Assembly: GCA_037176845.1 (NCBI GenBank) | Contig: JAYKXP010000156.1 | Location: forward strand, 1-64,000 | Direction: 5' to 3' | DNA: 64,000 nt | From: Paramarasmius palmivorus | Taxonomy: Eukaryota > Basidiomycota > Agaricomycetes > Agaricales > Marasmiaceae | Shown here: positions 1-11,028 of the stretch, in pieces | How positions within the stretch are numbered: position 1 is the stretch's first letter | Layout: each line of letters opens with the position of its first letter | Position numbers and translations under genes: made by a program | Notes under the pieces: generated by a model | Told to the model about the DNA's origin: nothing | Databases searched by the model: none | Seen by the model: only the letters and a program-made list of their open reading frames with translations

Positions 1-970
1 CAGTAACATTCTCCCTGACAGCATGATAGCGAATAATAGAGTCGCGACGACGGATATGAAGAACTGGACGATACCGAGGATTAACGCTAGTTGCCCATCA
101 TCACCATTTCGGACTACGATGGCGACATAGACAGTGGGACCACAAGTAAGACCTAACGTGACGAGTAAAAATAGAAGCCGGCGAGTCAAGTGGGACGTAT
201 TGTTCCATGTGGTGGGAATGTATGAAAACTCCATGAGAGTGGCGAGAATCATGATAAAAGTGGCGACCGCACCACCAAGCGCAGTCACACTCCAAGTCAT
301 GGCAGGTGTTGATTGGCCATTGACAGCATATACCGCGGGGGAGTTGTAAGCCGTGTAGAACCAGTACATGGATATGTGAATGACCCATATCCGGTTGAAG
401 TTGACCAGAAGATGACCGAAAGAGCGCTTCTCGTAGTAAGTCTTGAAGAAGGCTCTATTCCAGTCGATCCGGTCAAACTTCATAAAACGCTGAGCCGGTG
501 GGAGGTCGACCAATCTTGTCTTGTCGTTAAGGACGATCCTGGCGATACCCTCAGGATACCAAAACAGTTGGTTGACATCATCATAACCGATGATCTGGTC
601 GTGATCCCTTTCTCTTTGTACAAACTTTCCGTCCTGAACTTCGTACCCTTGATCCCTGATGAACCTATACAAAGGCTTAATCACTGCTCTAAGATACAAG
701 CCTTCGGGCACAGGCTCTACCCGGTTCTGACACTCAGGCGACTGGTAATAGTCGTCAGCGCACTTGAAGATGAAGCACAAGCACTCTGGCACGAAGTGAA
801 CCTGAGCTGCTTCACCCCAGCAGAGGAGGTAGAGGGCGATTTGGTGAAGGTGGTCATATTGCGACATGTTGTTCGTCGCTTGGTACCAGGGCTCCATAGC
901 CGTCGAAAGGGACTTTTCGTGAGGAGAGGACCAAGCTGGGTAGACGTCGTGAGAGTTAATTTTGCTGAGC
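1..970 (-). CDS. FKS1: 1,3-beta-glucan synthase catalytic subunit, 5' part (runs off left edge)
   Basis: The minus strand gives an uninterrupted reading frame with the most conserved FKS1 signatures in order: TNNMSQYD, ALYLLCWGEAAQV, FVPECLCFIFKCADDYY, GYDDVNQLFWYPEGIARIVL, FDRIDWNRAFFKTYYEKRSF, then hydrophobic membrane segments, for example around positions 240-300 and 10-130. FKS1 is the plasma-membrane enzyme that polymerises cell-wall beta-1,3-glucan from UDP-glucose and is the echinocandin target. A good acceptor (CTGAC branch site, then TATAG) sits near 970-975, so an intron probably precedes this exon. The expected upstream residues (the GGQHANYRKWYF region) are not found in the next kilobase, so the 5' end may be missing. 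No lesion is visible inside the exon. The large plus-strand ORF here is its antisense shadow. Confidence 0.92.
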
Positions 971-1365
971 TATACAGAGTACCAGAGTCAGCGCGACAAA
1001 AAGAAAGAGGGTTCTAGCAACGACGTACTGGCCTAACCTTCTAAGTGCAACGTTTGTTCATTCAAAATTCAACTCCTTCCACTGACATCAAGCGCAAGAC
1101 ATAGCGCGAACTCCTTTACGTTTCGGTCAATTGTGTGTAGACCTGACTAGAAAAGGGAGAAGAAGATAGTGTATTTGGATGCTTAGGGTTGAAGGAAAGG
1201 TGGGAGCAAGGTGGTTTTTGGTCGATGTGGACACGATCACGTGGGCGGTGTACGGCGTACATGAGACCGTGAAGGATGAAGCGGATGATGTATGGGTAGT
1301 GGATCCTCAACATTCTGAACGATCCTGTAGTTGTGAGGTCGGGAATGAGAGTCTGACGAGTTGGC

Positions 1366-1563
1366 TTCGAATCTTCCTCCGCCACCAATTGCTCCCAACA
1401 GCGCGCATAATAGCGAAGCCAAGATGGGTTCATTGCTAGCGTGATGGGCAGCTACTGCACCGAATGCCATCTTAAATAGGTGGATCGTGGTGGCGGCCTT
1501 GTGTCCGTCGTACTCCCCAAGTTCAGGTAAGCGATCAGCGAGGAATTTGAGGACTATGGCGAG
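1366..1563 (-). pseudogene. TRA1/TRRAP-like fragment, decayed
   Basis: One minus-strand frame contains FLADRLPELGEYDG, then HLFKMAFGAVAAH, NEPIL and AIGGGGRFE. The order and wording match the region of the PI3K-like scaffold Tra1/TRRAP that in intact proteins reads LFKL.FG.V, then LLRALFRSIGGG. About 20 residues expected between NEPIL and the AIGGG block are missing, and the frame does not continue into known Tra1 sequence downstream. Tra1 is the activator-binding subunit of SAGA and NuA4; this piece is far too short to function. The call comes from memory of the family and is moderately secure. It lies in the same orientation just upstream of the glucan synthase exon. Confidence 0.5.
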
Positions 1564-2325
1564 TTACATGGGAGATGTTGATTTCTTTGTGAAAAGCACT
1601 TGGCAGACGTTCATTAGTACGACCTTCGGTTTAGATAATCGAAAATGGAGTTTATATGGGGCGTGCAGCTTCCGAGGTCGTTGGAGTATTTCGATAGGAA
1701 CGCGCCGGAACTGAAATTCCAATCCTTTCGGAAAGAGGTTTCGAAGGAGATCCAGGTTGGAATGAGGAAATGTAATACACGAGTAGATTCTGAATCTCAG
1801 GTTGTGTCAAGCATTTCTCGTATGTCGCAGGCGGAGGCATGTTTAGTTCTAAGGTCTATGAAATGAGTTATTGAATGGCATGTACAAATGCTTGGTCAGA
1901 AGACGTACCAAGTTTCCGCTATCTTCGCTGTCTGTATTCAAACTCCCCAGCTCTATCATTGGATCAATAGTACTCCTCGCCATCCAAGTGAATAGGACAA
2001 GATACGGCGGATGGATTGTTGCAATGTTGGACGTTTTTGGACAAGCAAATATGGAGCAGAGGAAAAATTGAAGGGGGAAAGAAAACATGAAAAGGGGAGT
2101 AAAGCAGTAGGCGAGCGGCTCAACTGCTTCTTCGGTTGCTAAGGTGAACAACTCATAGCACCGGAAGAGGTCGGTAGGAATCAGGGGAAAAAAGTGGGGG
2201 AACAAATTAGACGTGGTGGTGGTTATGTTGTGAGCGGAGTTTAGCCGTGTGAGTTCGCAATCAGGAATGTTGTTCCGACCTTCTTATCAGATAGCAACCT
2301 CGAGTCTTTTCTCTTGTCTTTCAAC
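1564..2325. other. Interval without a recognisable gene
   Basis: Several short open frames exist on both strands, the longest on the minus strand at 1849-2205, but none shows a familiar domain, a credible exon chain or a clean start. It may hold more of the same decayed material as the Tra1-like fragment, and the promoter of the plus-strand gene that starts at 2326. Confidence 0.3.
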
Positions 2326-4286
2326 ATGCATGGTATGTTACGCTGGTATAATAATCAATTCCTACCAATGATGTTATACAGGTCTTCCAAACAAGCCTAT
2401 CCAACCGATGTCAACCAGCAAGCAACAGAGTTCAAAGTCGAAACGACGTAGATCAAGCAATGGGCATCAACCTAAGTCAGATGTGAGATTAATGATATTC
2501 TACGATGGCTCTTTATGAAAAATGTCTTCTCAGGCCTCTATAGATGAACTTGAACCTGGACAACTCGTTAATTCTCCAGATGCCGGGCCTTCTCGCAGGG
2601 CAAAACGTCAAAAAAGGAAGGAGAGGACAACTGTGAAATATGTCACTACCATGCAGCTTGATAACGAGATAATGGCTCTTCAGGATGCTCAAGCTGATCT
2701 GGATGCTGCTGCTGAGGAGGATCGAATCGCCTCTGAAAATTTCTGGAATGCTTGTGAACAGGAGGATTGCGAAGCAGAATACGAGAGAGTGGGAATGGAG
2801 ATACAAGAGGAGATGAGGCAGGGTCAGTATAGTGTGGCGGAAAAAGTCTGTTTTAACTTGCATTAATTGTCCTGAAACTGACCGATCACTCAGCTTTTAC
2901 AAATGTTCACCGGGATGAACAACATTAAATTACATGTCATTTGAGATGAAGACCAGCAGGAGTACGTTCAGGCATTGAAGGCATTAGAGATGAAACGTCA
3001 CCAGCCACTCTCGTCAAAGGATCCAGAATTTTCTCTCACCCAGACATTACCAATATTCCAGCCCAGGTTCCATATATGCGTACACGAGAAGACAATGAAT
3101 ATTCTCCTCAAGTGTAGAATCACGTATGTCTCATATATATCTGACTGTGTTTGCGTATTGATTGTATACAGCCCATGGGGAGAGATGAATATGAAGGAGA
3201 GGGAGTCCAAACTACGGGCTATTCATACCATTATGGCATTTATGCAAAGTGCGAATGGTATTAAGACCAACGGGGTGATTATCTGTGTTTTACTCTTGAT
3301 ATTCCACTCTCATAGACCCCTCATTAGTCGCAAAGACTTCAAGATCATGCGAAGCAGTCCAACAATAATGTCAACAAGCCCAAGCCACACAGAAATATGT
3401 TCGCAGGGGGGTGGCACTGAACAAAAGGTGAAAGAGGTGTTCATCTTTCTCGATATACTGTGGACAAATCAGGAGGGTCGGAGACAAGGCAGAAAAAAAT
3501 CAATATGTGTGTCACCACATTCATATTCTGTGGAAAGCTAATACTCTTTCAGCTATTCAGAAACGTCGGAGGACTTCAGTCATGTCGCCGAGGAGTATTC
3601 CGAAGGCCTCCGGCGAATGTATCCTTTGGGATACAATGTATTGAAGCAGCATGCAGAAATGTAAATCGGATTCCTATCCTTTATCAGCTTGATACTCATC
3701 ATGCTTTAGGTATGATGTCCTGTCGTTCGACCAGCTTGAGATTGTCACTTTGCACGGCAAGCCGATTGTCAATGCATTTGCTAATTCCATCACCATCACC
3801 AATGATGACTTTGCAAATTATCAGCATATGGATCGGGACGCAATTGCTATCACCTACGGGTAGTGGTGGATCGGCTGGCAAGACCCAAGGACAAAAACCT
3901 GGCACATGAAAGACGAATATGATCACGATAAGGTGCAGGGCAGAGAATTCCTCGTAGCTGAACATGGCGTCATGATTGATTTTTCTCAGTATGTGGTATG
4001 CTTTTCTATGATGACAAGGGTTAGAAATTGAATCCAAGTTAGTGCTCGTGGCCTTGTTGAAATTTTCTGGAGGGGAAACAGCAATCATCATGGTACAATG
4101 AGATCAACGAGTTCAGAGGGGGTAACGAGATTTGGAACCTCGATCCAAGTCACTGCTGATGTGGTAGCGGGTATGGCTGCATGGAAGGATGATGGATATA
4201 ACCCCGCAAAGATTTTTGGAAATGCTTCCCGCCTGGAGTTTGCACGGGGATCAATGGAGAGAGCCAAGTCAAAGAAACGCAGTTGA
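2326..4286 (+). CDS. Putative TET/JBP-like 2-oxoglutarate/Fe(II) dioxygenase, multi-exon
   Basis: Exon 1 is ATGCATG (2326-2332). Exon 2 (2382-2482) and exon 3 (from 2534) join in frame and encode a Ser/Lys/Arg-rich, probably nuclear-targeted N-terminus followed by an acidic, helical stretch. The 3' exons are clear: up to 3660, 3710-3988 and 4043-4286, with introns GTAAAT..TTTAG and GTATGT..TTAG. They read ITITNDDFANYQHMDRDA, then GREFLVAEHGVMIDF, EIFWRG, HHGT and TRFGTSIQ. This is the double-stranded beta-helix layout: HxD (HMD) and a distal His (HHGT) for iron, and Arg (TRFG) for 2-oxoglutarate. Basidiomycetes carry expanded TET/JBP families that oxidise 5-methylcytosine, often near transposons. 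The exons between about 2822 and 3550 are not resolved. The family name is inference; the metal-site pattern is seen. Confidence 0.58.
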
Positions 4287-4336
4287 ATATTAGGATTGGT
4301 GTATTTCAAGTACTGTTACGATCTATTACTGGATCT

Positions 4337-5813
4337 TCAATACACTTCTAGCTCTTTTCCTAGACATAATAAATCCAACACATCATCTTTCGAAAATGGC
4401 CCAGTTGAGCGCTTGAACAAGTGAAGCAACTCCAGTAATACTGTAAGAGACTTAGAACCAACATCCACCTTTGAGCTGAGAAGCTTTGCTTCTGTTTCCA
4501 AGAGTAACGAGGGAAGAAACTTGTACTTTTCTTCGCTAATGCACTCAACCAACCACCGATAGCCTGGTCTTTTCGGCTTATCCGGGTTGAGATAGGTCGG
4601 AATCCATATGTCGTTTTTCACTCGTCTCCATGCTCCTGATTCTACTTGGTGGTGAGGAAAGATCTGGCAGTTGTTAAATCATCTGACACATACCTGGCAG
4701 TGAAAGATCGCACAGATTTGGATTCGCCTTGAACAATTGCAAGAGAATATTCCATCCTCGAGCCCAGTCTCCATAGTAGCCAATGCCATGGCTCCAATCG
4801 AGAGATACAAGATGGGTTAAACAGCCACAGTCATCAATGACGTTTGAAAAATTGACCTTTTAATTCACTGTGAGTACGCCTGGCATTTGAAGCATAGGGA
4901 AGATGAGCAGACCGATGCAATAAGCCCTGGTGATGGCAGCAGGAAATCTTCGGTGTTGCATGCAAGGAACAATTCCCTCAAATGCGGAAAGCCGCTCGCA
5001 ATGTGCCTGAACAAACAATCTCCATAACCTTCCGTCTCCAATGATAACGTCTCTAATGTTGCTCCCACGTTTCGCCCGAGCTCTCCTAGAGCAAAGACAG
5101 CAACTGATGAATCTCAGAACTGTGAAAGCCCAACATCTCTCAATACGGGCATACCACAGTTGAGTAGGAGTGGAAGCATTGTGGAATGAGTGTAAAGTTG
5201 TCGTAGCATTGCAAAAGGAGATCCTAGTATGATTGTGGGCTGGTAATCATGAGGTGGTTCACCATAGAGACCTGCTGTCTGGAGTGTTGCTGAGTGCCAA
5301 ACAAGGAAGTGGTCGACGCCTTCACCGAGAGAGCCCCAATATTTGAATTCTCTGAGTCTGGGAAGCGTAAAAGATCCAAGGAGCATGGCGATTGAAACTT
5401 GTTGTTGAACAGTATGGCTATTATCTAGCTGTGATAGATCCAGCGACAAAAACCTGAGGTTGATGAACGCCCTTAGTGTACAGCTAAAGACCTTGACAAA
5501 AGCAAGAGTATAGTTTAGTGGCCTGTTGAGAAAAGTTAGAATGATTTGAGAAGACGGCAAAAGCAACGCACGGAAGGTCAATAGTAAGCTTGCAAAGAAA
5601 GCACGCAAAATCGGGGTTTGCCATTACACCCTTCATGAACCGCATTAATCTCGATACCGGCCGATGGCGAAGAATTGGCCATTTGAATAGGACTCATGTT
5701 GCAAGACTTCTAAAGTAATCATTCACGAGACGGAGGTTGCCAAGAGATGAAGTGTCAAGGAAGTGAAAGCTGTGCTCCCAGACTTCAGTGGGAAAGATTT
5801 GCTGGTGAAGCAT
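4337..5813 (-). CDS. F-box / leucine-rich-repeat type protein
   Basis: The minus-strand ATG at 5813 opens MLHQQIFPTEVWEHSFHFLD, followed by LGNLRLVND: an F-box of the kind that binds Skp1 in SCF ubiquitin ligases. Later exons contain leucine-rich-like stretches: INLRFLSLDLSQLDN and LPRLREFKYWGSL (5114-5608), then LETLSLETEGYGDCLF and FPHLRELFLACN (4865-5068). The last exon ends at the stop at 4337. Introns are short. This layout is typical of the very large F-box families of Agaricomycetes, where substrates are mostly unknown. Exon limits between about 4621 and 4865 and near 5600-5700 are approximate. No lesion was noticed. Confidence 0.7.
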
Positions 5814-6055
5814 CAGGATATGTCCAAAAACTGTTTTAGCTTGTTATATAGAGAGATTTATGGTTTGTAGCGGGATTCTAGGTCAGCTTCCGAGGTATTA
5901 TCCCTGTTAGATTTGAGATTGTCATGGTCAAAAGTTGGTTTAATGACGGCATTTGAGCCATGCTCTCAGACCCTTGATTAGTCATAAATCATTCTCATTC
6001 TATGCATAGCTGACACCGACACCAACGAGGAAGTTATAAGAAGAGTTTACTGGCC

Positions 6056-6994
6056 ATGTCATATCTGGAAATGTCTTTGCTCTCTTCAGAAGTCAGTTGC
6101 CTCGATTTGCTGCGGCAAGTCATTCAAGATGCTCTATCAAACGCTCCTCGATGGCACGTCTCTGCACAAATGGCCCATGAAACGACTGCATCATTACCGC
6201 CAAAGCGGTATTTGGCTATCATTGCAGGGGATCTTGCCAACTACTGGCCAGGAAAGTTTCAGACGATGCAGTCTGTACTACGATCTCATTCGTTTGAGTC
6301 TATATGGGATTTTCTGGATGCCTTTTTTGCGCATTGCCATGAGATCAATGCATTGATTGTAAGCTTTTCTGTTGCCAATCCCATAAGAATCCCTGTACTA
6401 AAGTTATGCTTAGATCATTGTCGAGAAGGTTCTCAAACCATGGGCATGGAAAATTTCACCGACAGACTCGAAGAGGCTATTGTGCGTAATCATATTTCAT
6501 TTTACTGAGTATTGAGCATTCACCATTTACATCCAGTGGACTGCCTTCTTCTCTTTACCGCCAATACATCTTTGAAGATCAAGTTATTTGGATGAAACTT
6601 GTTCAAGCAGTATTAACATGGACACGACAGGAATGGGAAACTGTGTATGTGACTACGTTGTCAACATGTATGAAGCAATGACCGTTCTTGCAGTACACGA
6701 CATCCTCAATGCCATATTATTGCATGTATCATGCTCCTAGCTTTACAATCAGATTGTTACGCTCAGATTGAAGAAGCATATTTCCAAGAAATCAAGATGC
6801 ACATCCACAACGAATGGCTGAAACCAGAAACACCAGTCTACATGAGCAGCCCTCACCAGTTTCTCAATCTTGCCGTGAACTCAAGTCGGAAGGAGTATCT
6901 TCGTAACAAGAACATTCTTCCTTTGGATCAATTGCCAGTATTGGAGAGACTGATCAGTAGTATATGGGCTGAAAGCGAAGCGGGTGCTTTATGA
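6056..6994 (+). CDS. Hypothetical protein, four exons
   Basis: The ATG at 6056 opens an exon ending ...HEINALI at a GTAAGC donor (6359). The next exon reads IIVEKVLKPWAWKISP and ends before GTGCGT. A third begins at about 6537 (GLPSSLYRQYIFEDQVIW) and ends at GTATGT near 6644. The last exon runs from about 6695 to the TGA at 6992-6994. All joints keep frame, giving roughly 260 residues, mostly helical, with no signal peptide, membrane helix or motif I recognise. It lies on the same strand as the next two genes. Confidence 0.6.
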
Positions 6995-7163
6995 ATTTGT
7001 CCATAATTCAGGATCTTTCTTGGTGTAGTTTGTATAATATTGACGTCTTTGACAAATTGAACTGATGCAATCATCGCAATTGGTGCTTCATTCATGTGAG
7101 CGCTTGCAACCACACAGAACATTGACGATTCACACGGACTCAAACTTGCTCTGACTCATTTCC

Positions 7164-8389
7164 ATGCCAAACTCTCTTGCTTTACCACTAGTCTTAGCCA
7201 GTGTCAGGTTCAGTTGGCTACAGCAGGCATTGGTGATGGCTACTGCATGGGAATTAAACACGGTGGTTAGATGGATCAAGCGAGAACATCGGTAAGCATG
7301 ATTCTGCCTTAAATCTAGTCGCTTCATTGTAAATCTTACTCTTGAATCTTCCTGTTCCTCTTTATCGCACATCCATGCTGCATCATTCGCACCAGCTTTG
7401 GCCTTTAGAACAACAATACCGGGATGTAGTAACGTGTCTTGAGCAGGAGCTCGAGAGAACATTAGCATATTCAGATCCACCGACAACAATTCAGCCATGG
7501 AGTCAACAGGCGCATACGGACGCTACCCATATCCTATTGGTTGGAGATGCATTCAGTGTTTATCATATGCTATGGCGAGTCTTCACTCGCCTCACTAGGG
7601 GTATGCGTGAGTGTGTGGACACTTTGATGGATGTTGAGGACGGTTGGGTCTGGGTGAAGAAGCTAGAAGAAGGGCTTCGGTGGTTTGAATGTGCAGAGGT
7701 ACATTCCCTCCTTCATCTATACAACTTTATGCCACGCTCACACTATGTTCATACAGAAAGCAGTGAGATTACTATTCGTTCCATCTGCCGACACTCTTAT
7801 TATACAAGATACCCAATCAACCTACAATCTTCGGTGCGTACAACAGGACCATATCGTTCGTTTTCATACCTCTGATCCACAACACAGTGAGGCTGCCCAT
7901 CGAGCACTCAAAGATGTAGTCATAACACCATATCTGGAAGATGTGAAACACACCATACAAGTATGGTTTGCTCATGAACACGAAGATTCTAGCCCTAGGT
8001 TTGTTATTGTCACATTTACAACACTTCCTTCTGGCTTTCTCAGCTTTCATGTTAGGCATATCATGCTTCATCCTCAACGAAACGATATCGGTCGAATCTT
8101 TTCCTGGTACAAGACCCTTGGCTATCACGAGCAAATCATCGAATGGTATATCACCGTCGTTAGTAATGGCTACTTCGAGGGTCGCTGGATTCGGCCATCT
8201 CCAAAGCATTGGAGAAATGCCGATGATCTGTCACTATCGTTTCTCGATGAGGTTGACAGTGAGGTAGCACTGCACTGGGGCATTTTGGATGAAAAGGATC
8301 GTGCTAGCCTAAGGCAAAGGCTCCTTCGAGCAGGGCTTCTAGGACAATACTCTTACTGTGCAGACATTGTATTGAATGGGCGCGGCTAG
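7164..8389 (+). CDS. Hypothetical protein, multi-exon
   Basis: The long 3' part is firm. An exon carrying LWPLEQQYRDVVTCLEQELE and GWVWVKKLEEGLRWFECAE ends at a GTACAT donor near 7700. The next exon begins after TTCATACAG and is open to the TAG at 8387-8389 (ending QYSYCADIVLNGRG). The 5' part is uncertain. An in-frame run from ATG 7164 to a GTAAGC donor at 7292 looks like exon 1, but joining it to the acceptor at 7395 breaks phase, so either an unseen splice is used or there is a one-base lesion. No domain is recognised. It may be related in layout to the MYND gene downstream. Confidence 0.5.
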
Positions 8390-8697
8390 ATATACCATGT
8401 ACGTACTGCTATCTTCTTGAATGTAGAACATGCCACATTGTACGCGAAATTCAGACTGGTTCAGCTGAGTCATTGACCTCACCAACATGCCTCAAAGACT
8501 CAAGCATCAGATTGGCAGGGCTAATGACATAAATGCGAACATCTTGGACATTTCTATATATGACAGACAGGGCAGCATCGTGTCTGACTGCTTCGCATTC
8601 TGACTCGAACTCTCTTCCCCGAAGTATGCAGTTTTTTCTTAGTTCAGATCAATTTCACTGACTTTTCTATAGAACCCATTCTCGTAACAAAATCACA
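8390..8697. other. Intergenic interval, probable promoter of the MYND gene
   Basis: About 300 bases between a TAG and the ATG at 8698. It contains a short tandem-like run of Ts and a possible small intron or leader near 8625-8690 (GTATGC..CTATAG). No coding potential was recognised. Confidence 0.3.
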
Positions 8698-10495
8698 ATG
8701 TCAAGAGCCAATAGTGCTGATGTTCGCCTCTCTCAATTTAAGGCAGCACTTCTTGTGCTTCGACACACCGTCAACACATCGGAGCTTCCCTCGACTTATA
8801 ATCCCTATTCACCTGATCCCGCATCTTACCGGATCTTAACAATGACCACTCACGTCGTGGAATATGTTTTCGAACTTCCTCTTCCGAGCCAAATTCCCTA
8901 CCGTCAGGAAATTCAGCAGTTTTGGCCAAGACTGCGTGACTGGGTCGCCCTTTTTATTCGTCATTCTTGTCTACTCGATTCCGAACACCTCGCCTCACCA
9001 CCAATGCCAATGCACCATCACATTGCGGTATCTATGGCCCTTTGTACAATGGAAATTGTGCGCCCCCAATGCGCACTTCAGGTCCAAAATCCTCTTGATG
9101 GTGCCGAGGATTTTGTTCAGACACTACTTGAGCTTTGTGTCAAGTTTTTACAGCATGAAGTAGACACTAGGACAGCATCCTACTTCGCGCAATTATGGCT
9201 GGCCCTTGCACAGCTTGTTACCTCAGAGATGGCAGTTCAGAGCGTCAAGAGCAGCCTACTGTCTATACGGGAGCGATACCCAATCCCAAAGCTCTGCGTC
9301 GAAAGAGCCAGTATGCAGTGGGCGGGCCTTGACCTTTCCCCTGAAACCTCCATCCGGACACGCCGAGCCACAATTTCAGTGGCATATTTTCTGGCGTTCT
9401 CGCTATCATTTAGCAGCGAACCGTGCCAGGGCCCGTCTAGGGAAATCCTTGCTCTTGATGGCATTCTGTGGCTCTCCCGAATGGTCACCCAGATTGCACT
9501 ACAACTTCACGGTGCAGAGGAACCTGAGATAGGTGCGGCGTACCAGTGCTTTCTCGTTTGCTCAGAGCTGCTACATTGGGCGTTCAGAGACTCGTACAAA
9601 TGGGTCGAGCAGGCGTTACGAGGCCACCTGATTATGGCAGTTTCTGTTTTTGGGGCGCAAGAGGTGTCACTCATCTGGCATACTATCAAGGAAGAAGTTC
9701 TTGGTCTCTATGGCGGCATTTTCGACACTCTCATCTGCTACCTATTTATTCGTAACATTCGAAACATGTTTGTTTCCAATGCATCACACCTCTGAAAGCT
9801 TTGGCGTCGTCTTCCACAAGACACTCCCCTTTGATTATGCTTCAAGAAAGGGCTCAAAGTTGGCCTTAAACTGGACGTCGAAATGCGGAAGTTCAAAGTA
9901 ACAGATGGGTACTGGCCTTGTGGTCGTAGTGCTGAGGTATGTACTACACAAACATAACACTCATCTCCGAAGATTAATCAATCACAACTCCATCTAGTGC
10001 CCATCGTTTAATCGGTTTAGCAAAGGATATTTCAAATGGAAGATATGCCAGGCATGTAAGGTTGTGGTGTATTGCAGCCGGTCGTGTCAGATAGAACATT
10101 GGCGTGCCCACCATCGGGAAGAATGTGTACATCTCTGTCCGGAAACACCAGGTGCGGCACCAACCCATAGTTTTTTGGTACATATGCCTGACCCCATATC
10201 TTCATCTATAGGCCATCGATCTTTCCTCCTGGACCTTGATCAACAATTTATCAGATTTATATGCAATACAAAGATAGTTGCTATTATAAATGAGCGTGGT
10301 ATCGAAGTTCTTCAAACACAGGTAATCGAGATGGACTTTCGGGAGGATCTTCTCAACCCTTCTTGCAAACCCATAGCATCTCTTCCCGATGGCGTTGGAT
10401 TGGAGTCAGAAGAAATTCGAGTGCAGGTATACGTTCCCGGCGCCTCAGGTGGATACTCTCTTATCATGAACGGTCCTGTGTTTATCACGTCGTGA
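8698..10495 (+). CDS. MYND-type zinc-finger protein
   Basis: Exon 1 is open from ATG 8698 for about 355 codons and is rich in helices and Leu. A GTTTCC donor near 9774 joins in phase to an acceptor near 9846 (CTTCAAG), continuing KKGLKVGLKLDVEM to YWPCGRSAE. A second intron (GTATGT..CATCTAG) leads to CPSFNRFSKGYFKWKICQAC, then KVVVYCSRSCQIEHWRAHH and REEC. Cysteines and histidines follow the MYND plan (CQAC, YCSRSC, HW..H...C), a two-zinc protein-interaction module. The C-terminal 130 residues to the TGA at 10493-10495 are unfamiliar. Agaricomycetes have many MYND proteins of this size with no known partner. Confidence 0.75.
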
Positions 10496-11028
10496 GTTCT
10501 TCATTTGTGTCGTCAGTGCACATGTGGTGACACCGTGACTGACTCTATCAGAGCTGCTCCCTTGCTCCTAGGCCCATTCTGTCGTTGTGGAGCATCTAAT
10601 TGCTCTGATTCGACATAGTATCCTTTTCGCCTGTCTTGACTTTCTTGTAGGGCTGGCCTTTGTTCTATTGTACAGTTGTGAGACGAAATCTTATCCTAAA
10701 CGCTTCATGTCATAACTATAGACAAAAATAACACCTTTCACTTCTTGCTCGCACATGTCATCCCTTGTGAGTCACAACCAAACATGAGAACGTCGTGGTG
10801 GTCAACTCATAACTTTGAGCTGCTTATTTGTGCTGGACAATCTATTCCAACAGACCATTTATCTATGCTCTAACGTTACCTTCAATCCTCTCTGTCGAGA
10901 ATACAAAGTTAACTGCAAAAACACTGCTTGAGAGGTCATACAGTCCGAGTCGGGCTGTGGAAGACATGTCCATAAGCAATATATATATTGTAAATATTAT
11001 GTCTCAAGCCGTGTTTACAATTTGATAG
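10496..11028. other. Intergenic interval between convergent genes
   Basis: About 530 bases between the MYND gene stop and the 3' end of the minus-strand HECT-like gene. It is AT-richer than its flanks, with TATATAT runs near 10978-11000 that may serve 3'-end formation. No gene was recognised. Confidence 0.4.

Noticed and set aside
313..1017. Plus-strand 234-codon ORF
   Set aside because: It is the antisense of the glucan synthase exon; the minus strand spells strongly conserved FKS1 motifs.
1600..1720. Minus-strand frame with FLSKYSNDL..INSIFDYLNR, cullin-like at first sight
   Set aside because: Only one loose motif, no further cullin sequence, and the frame closes at once.
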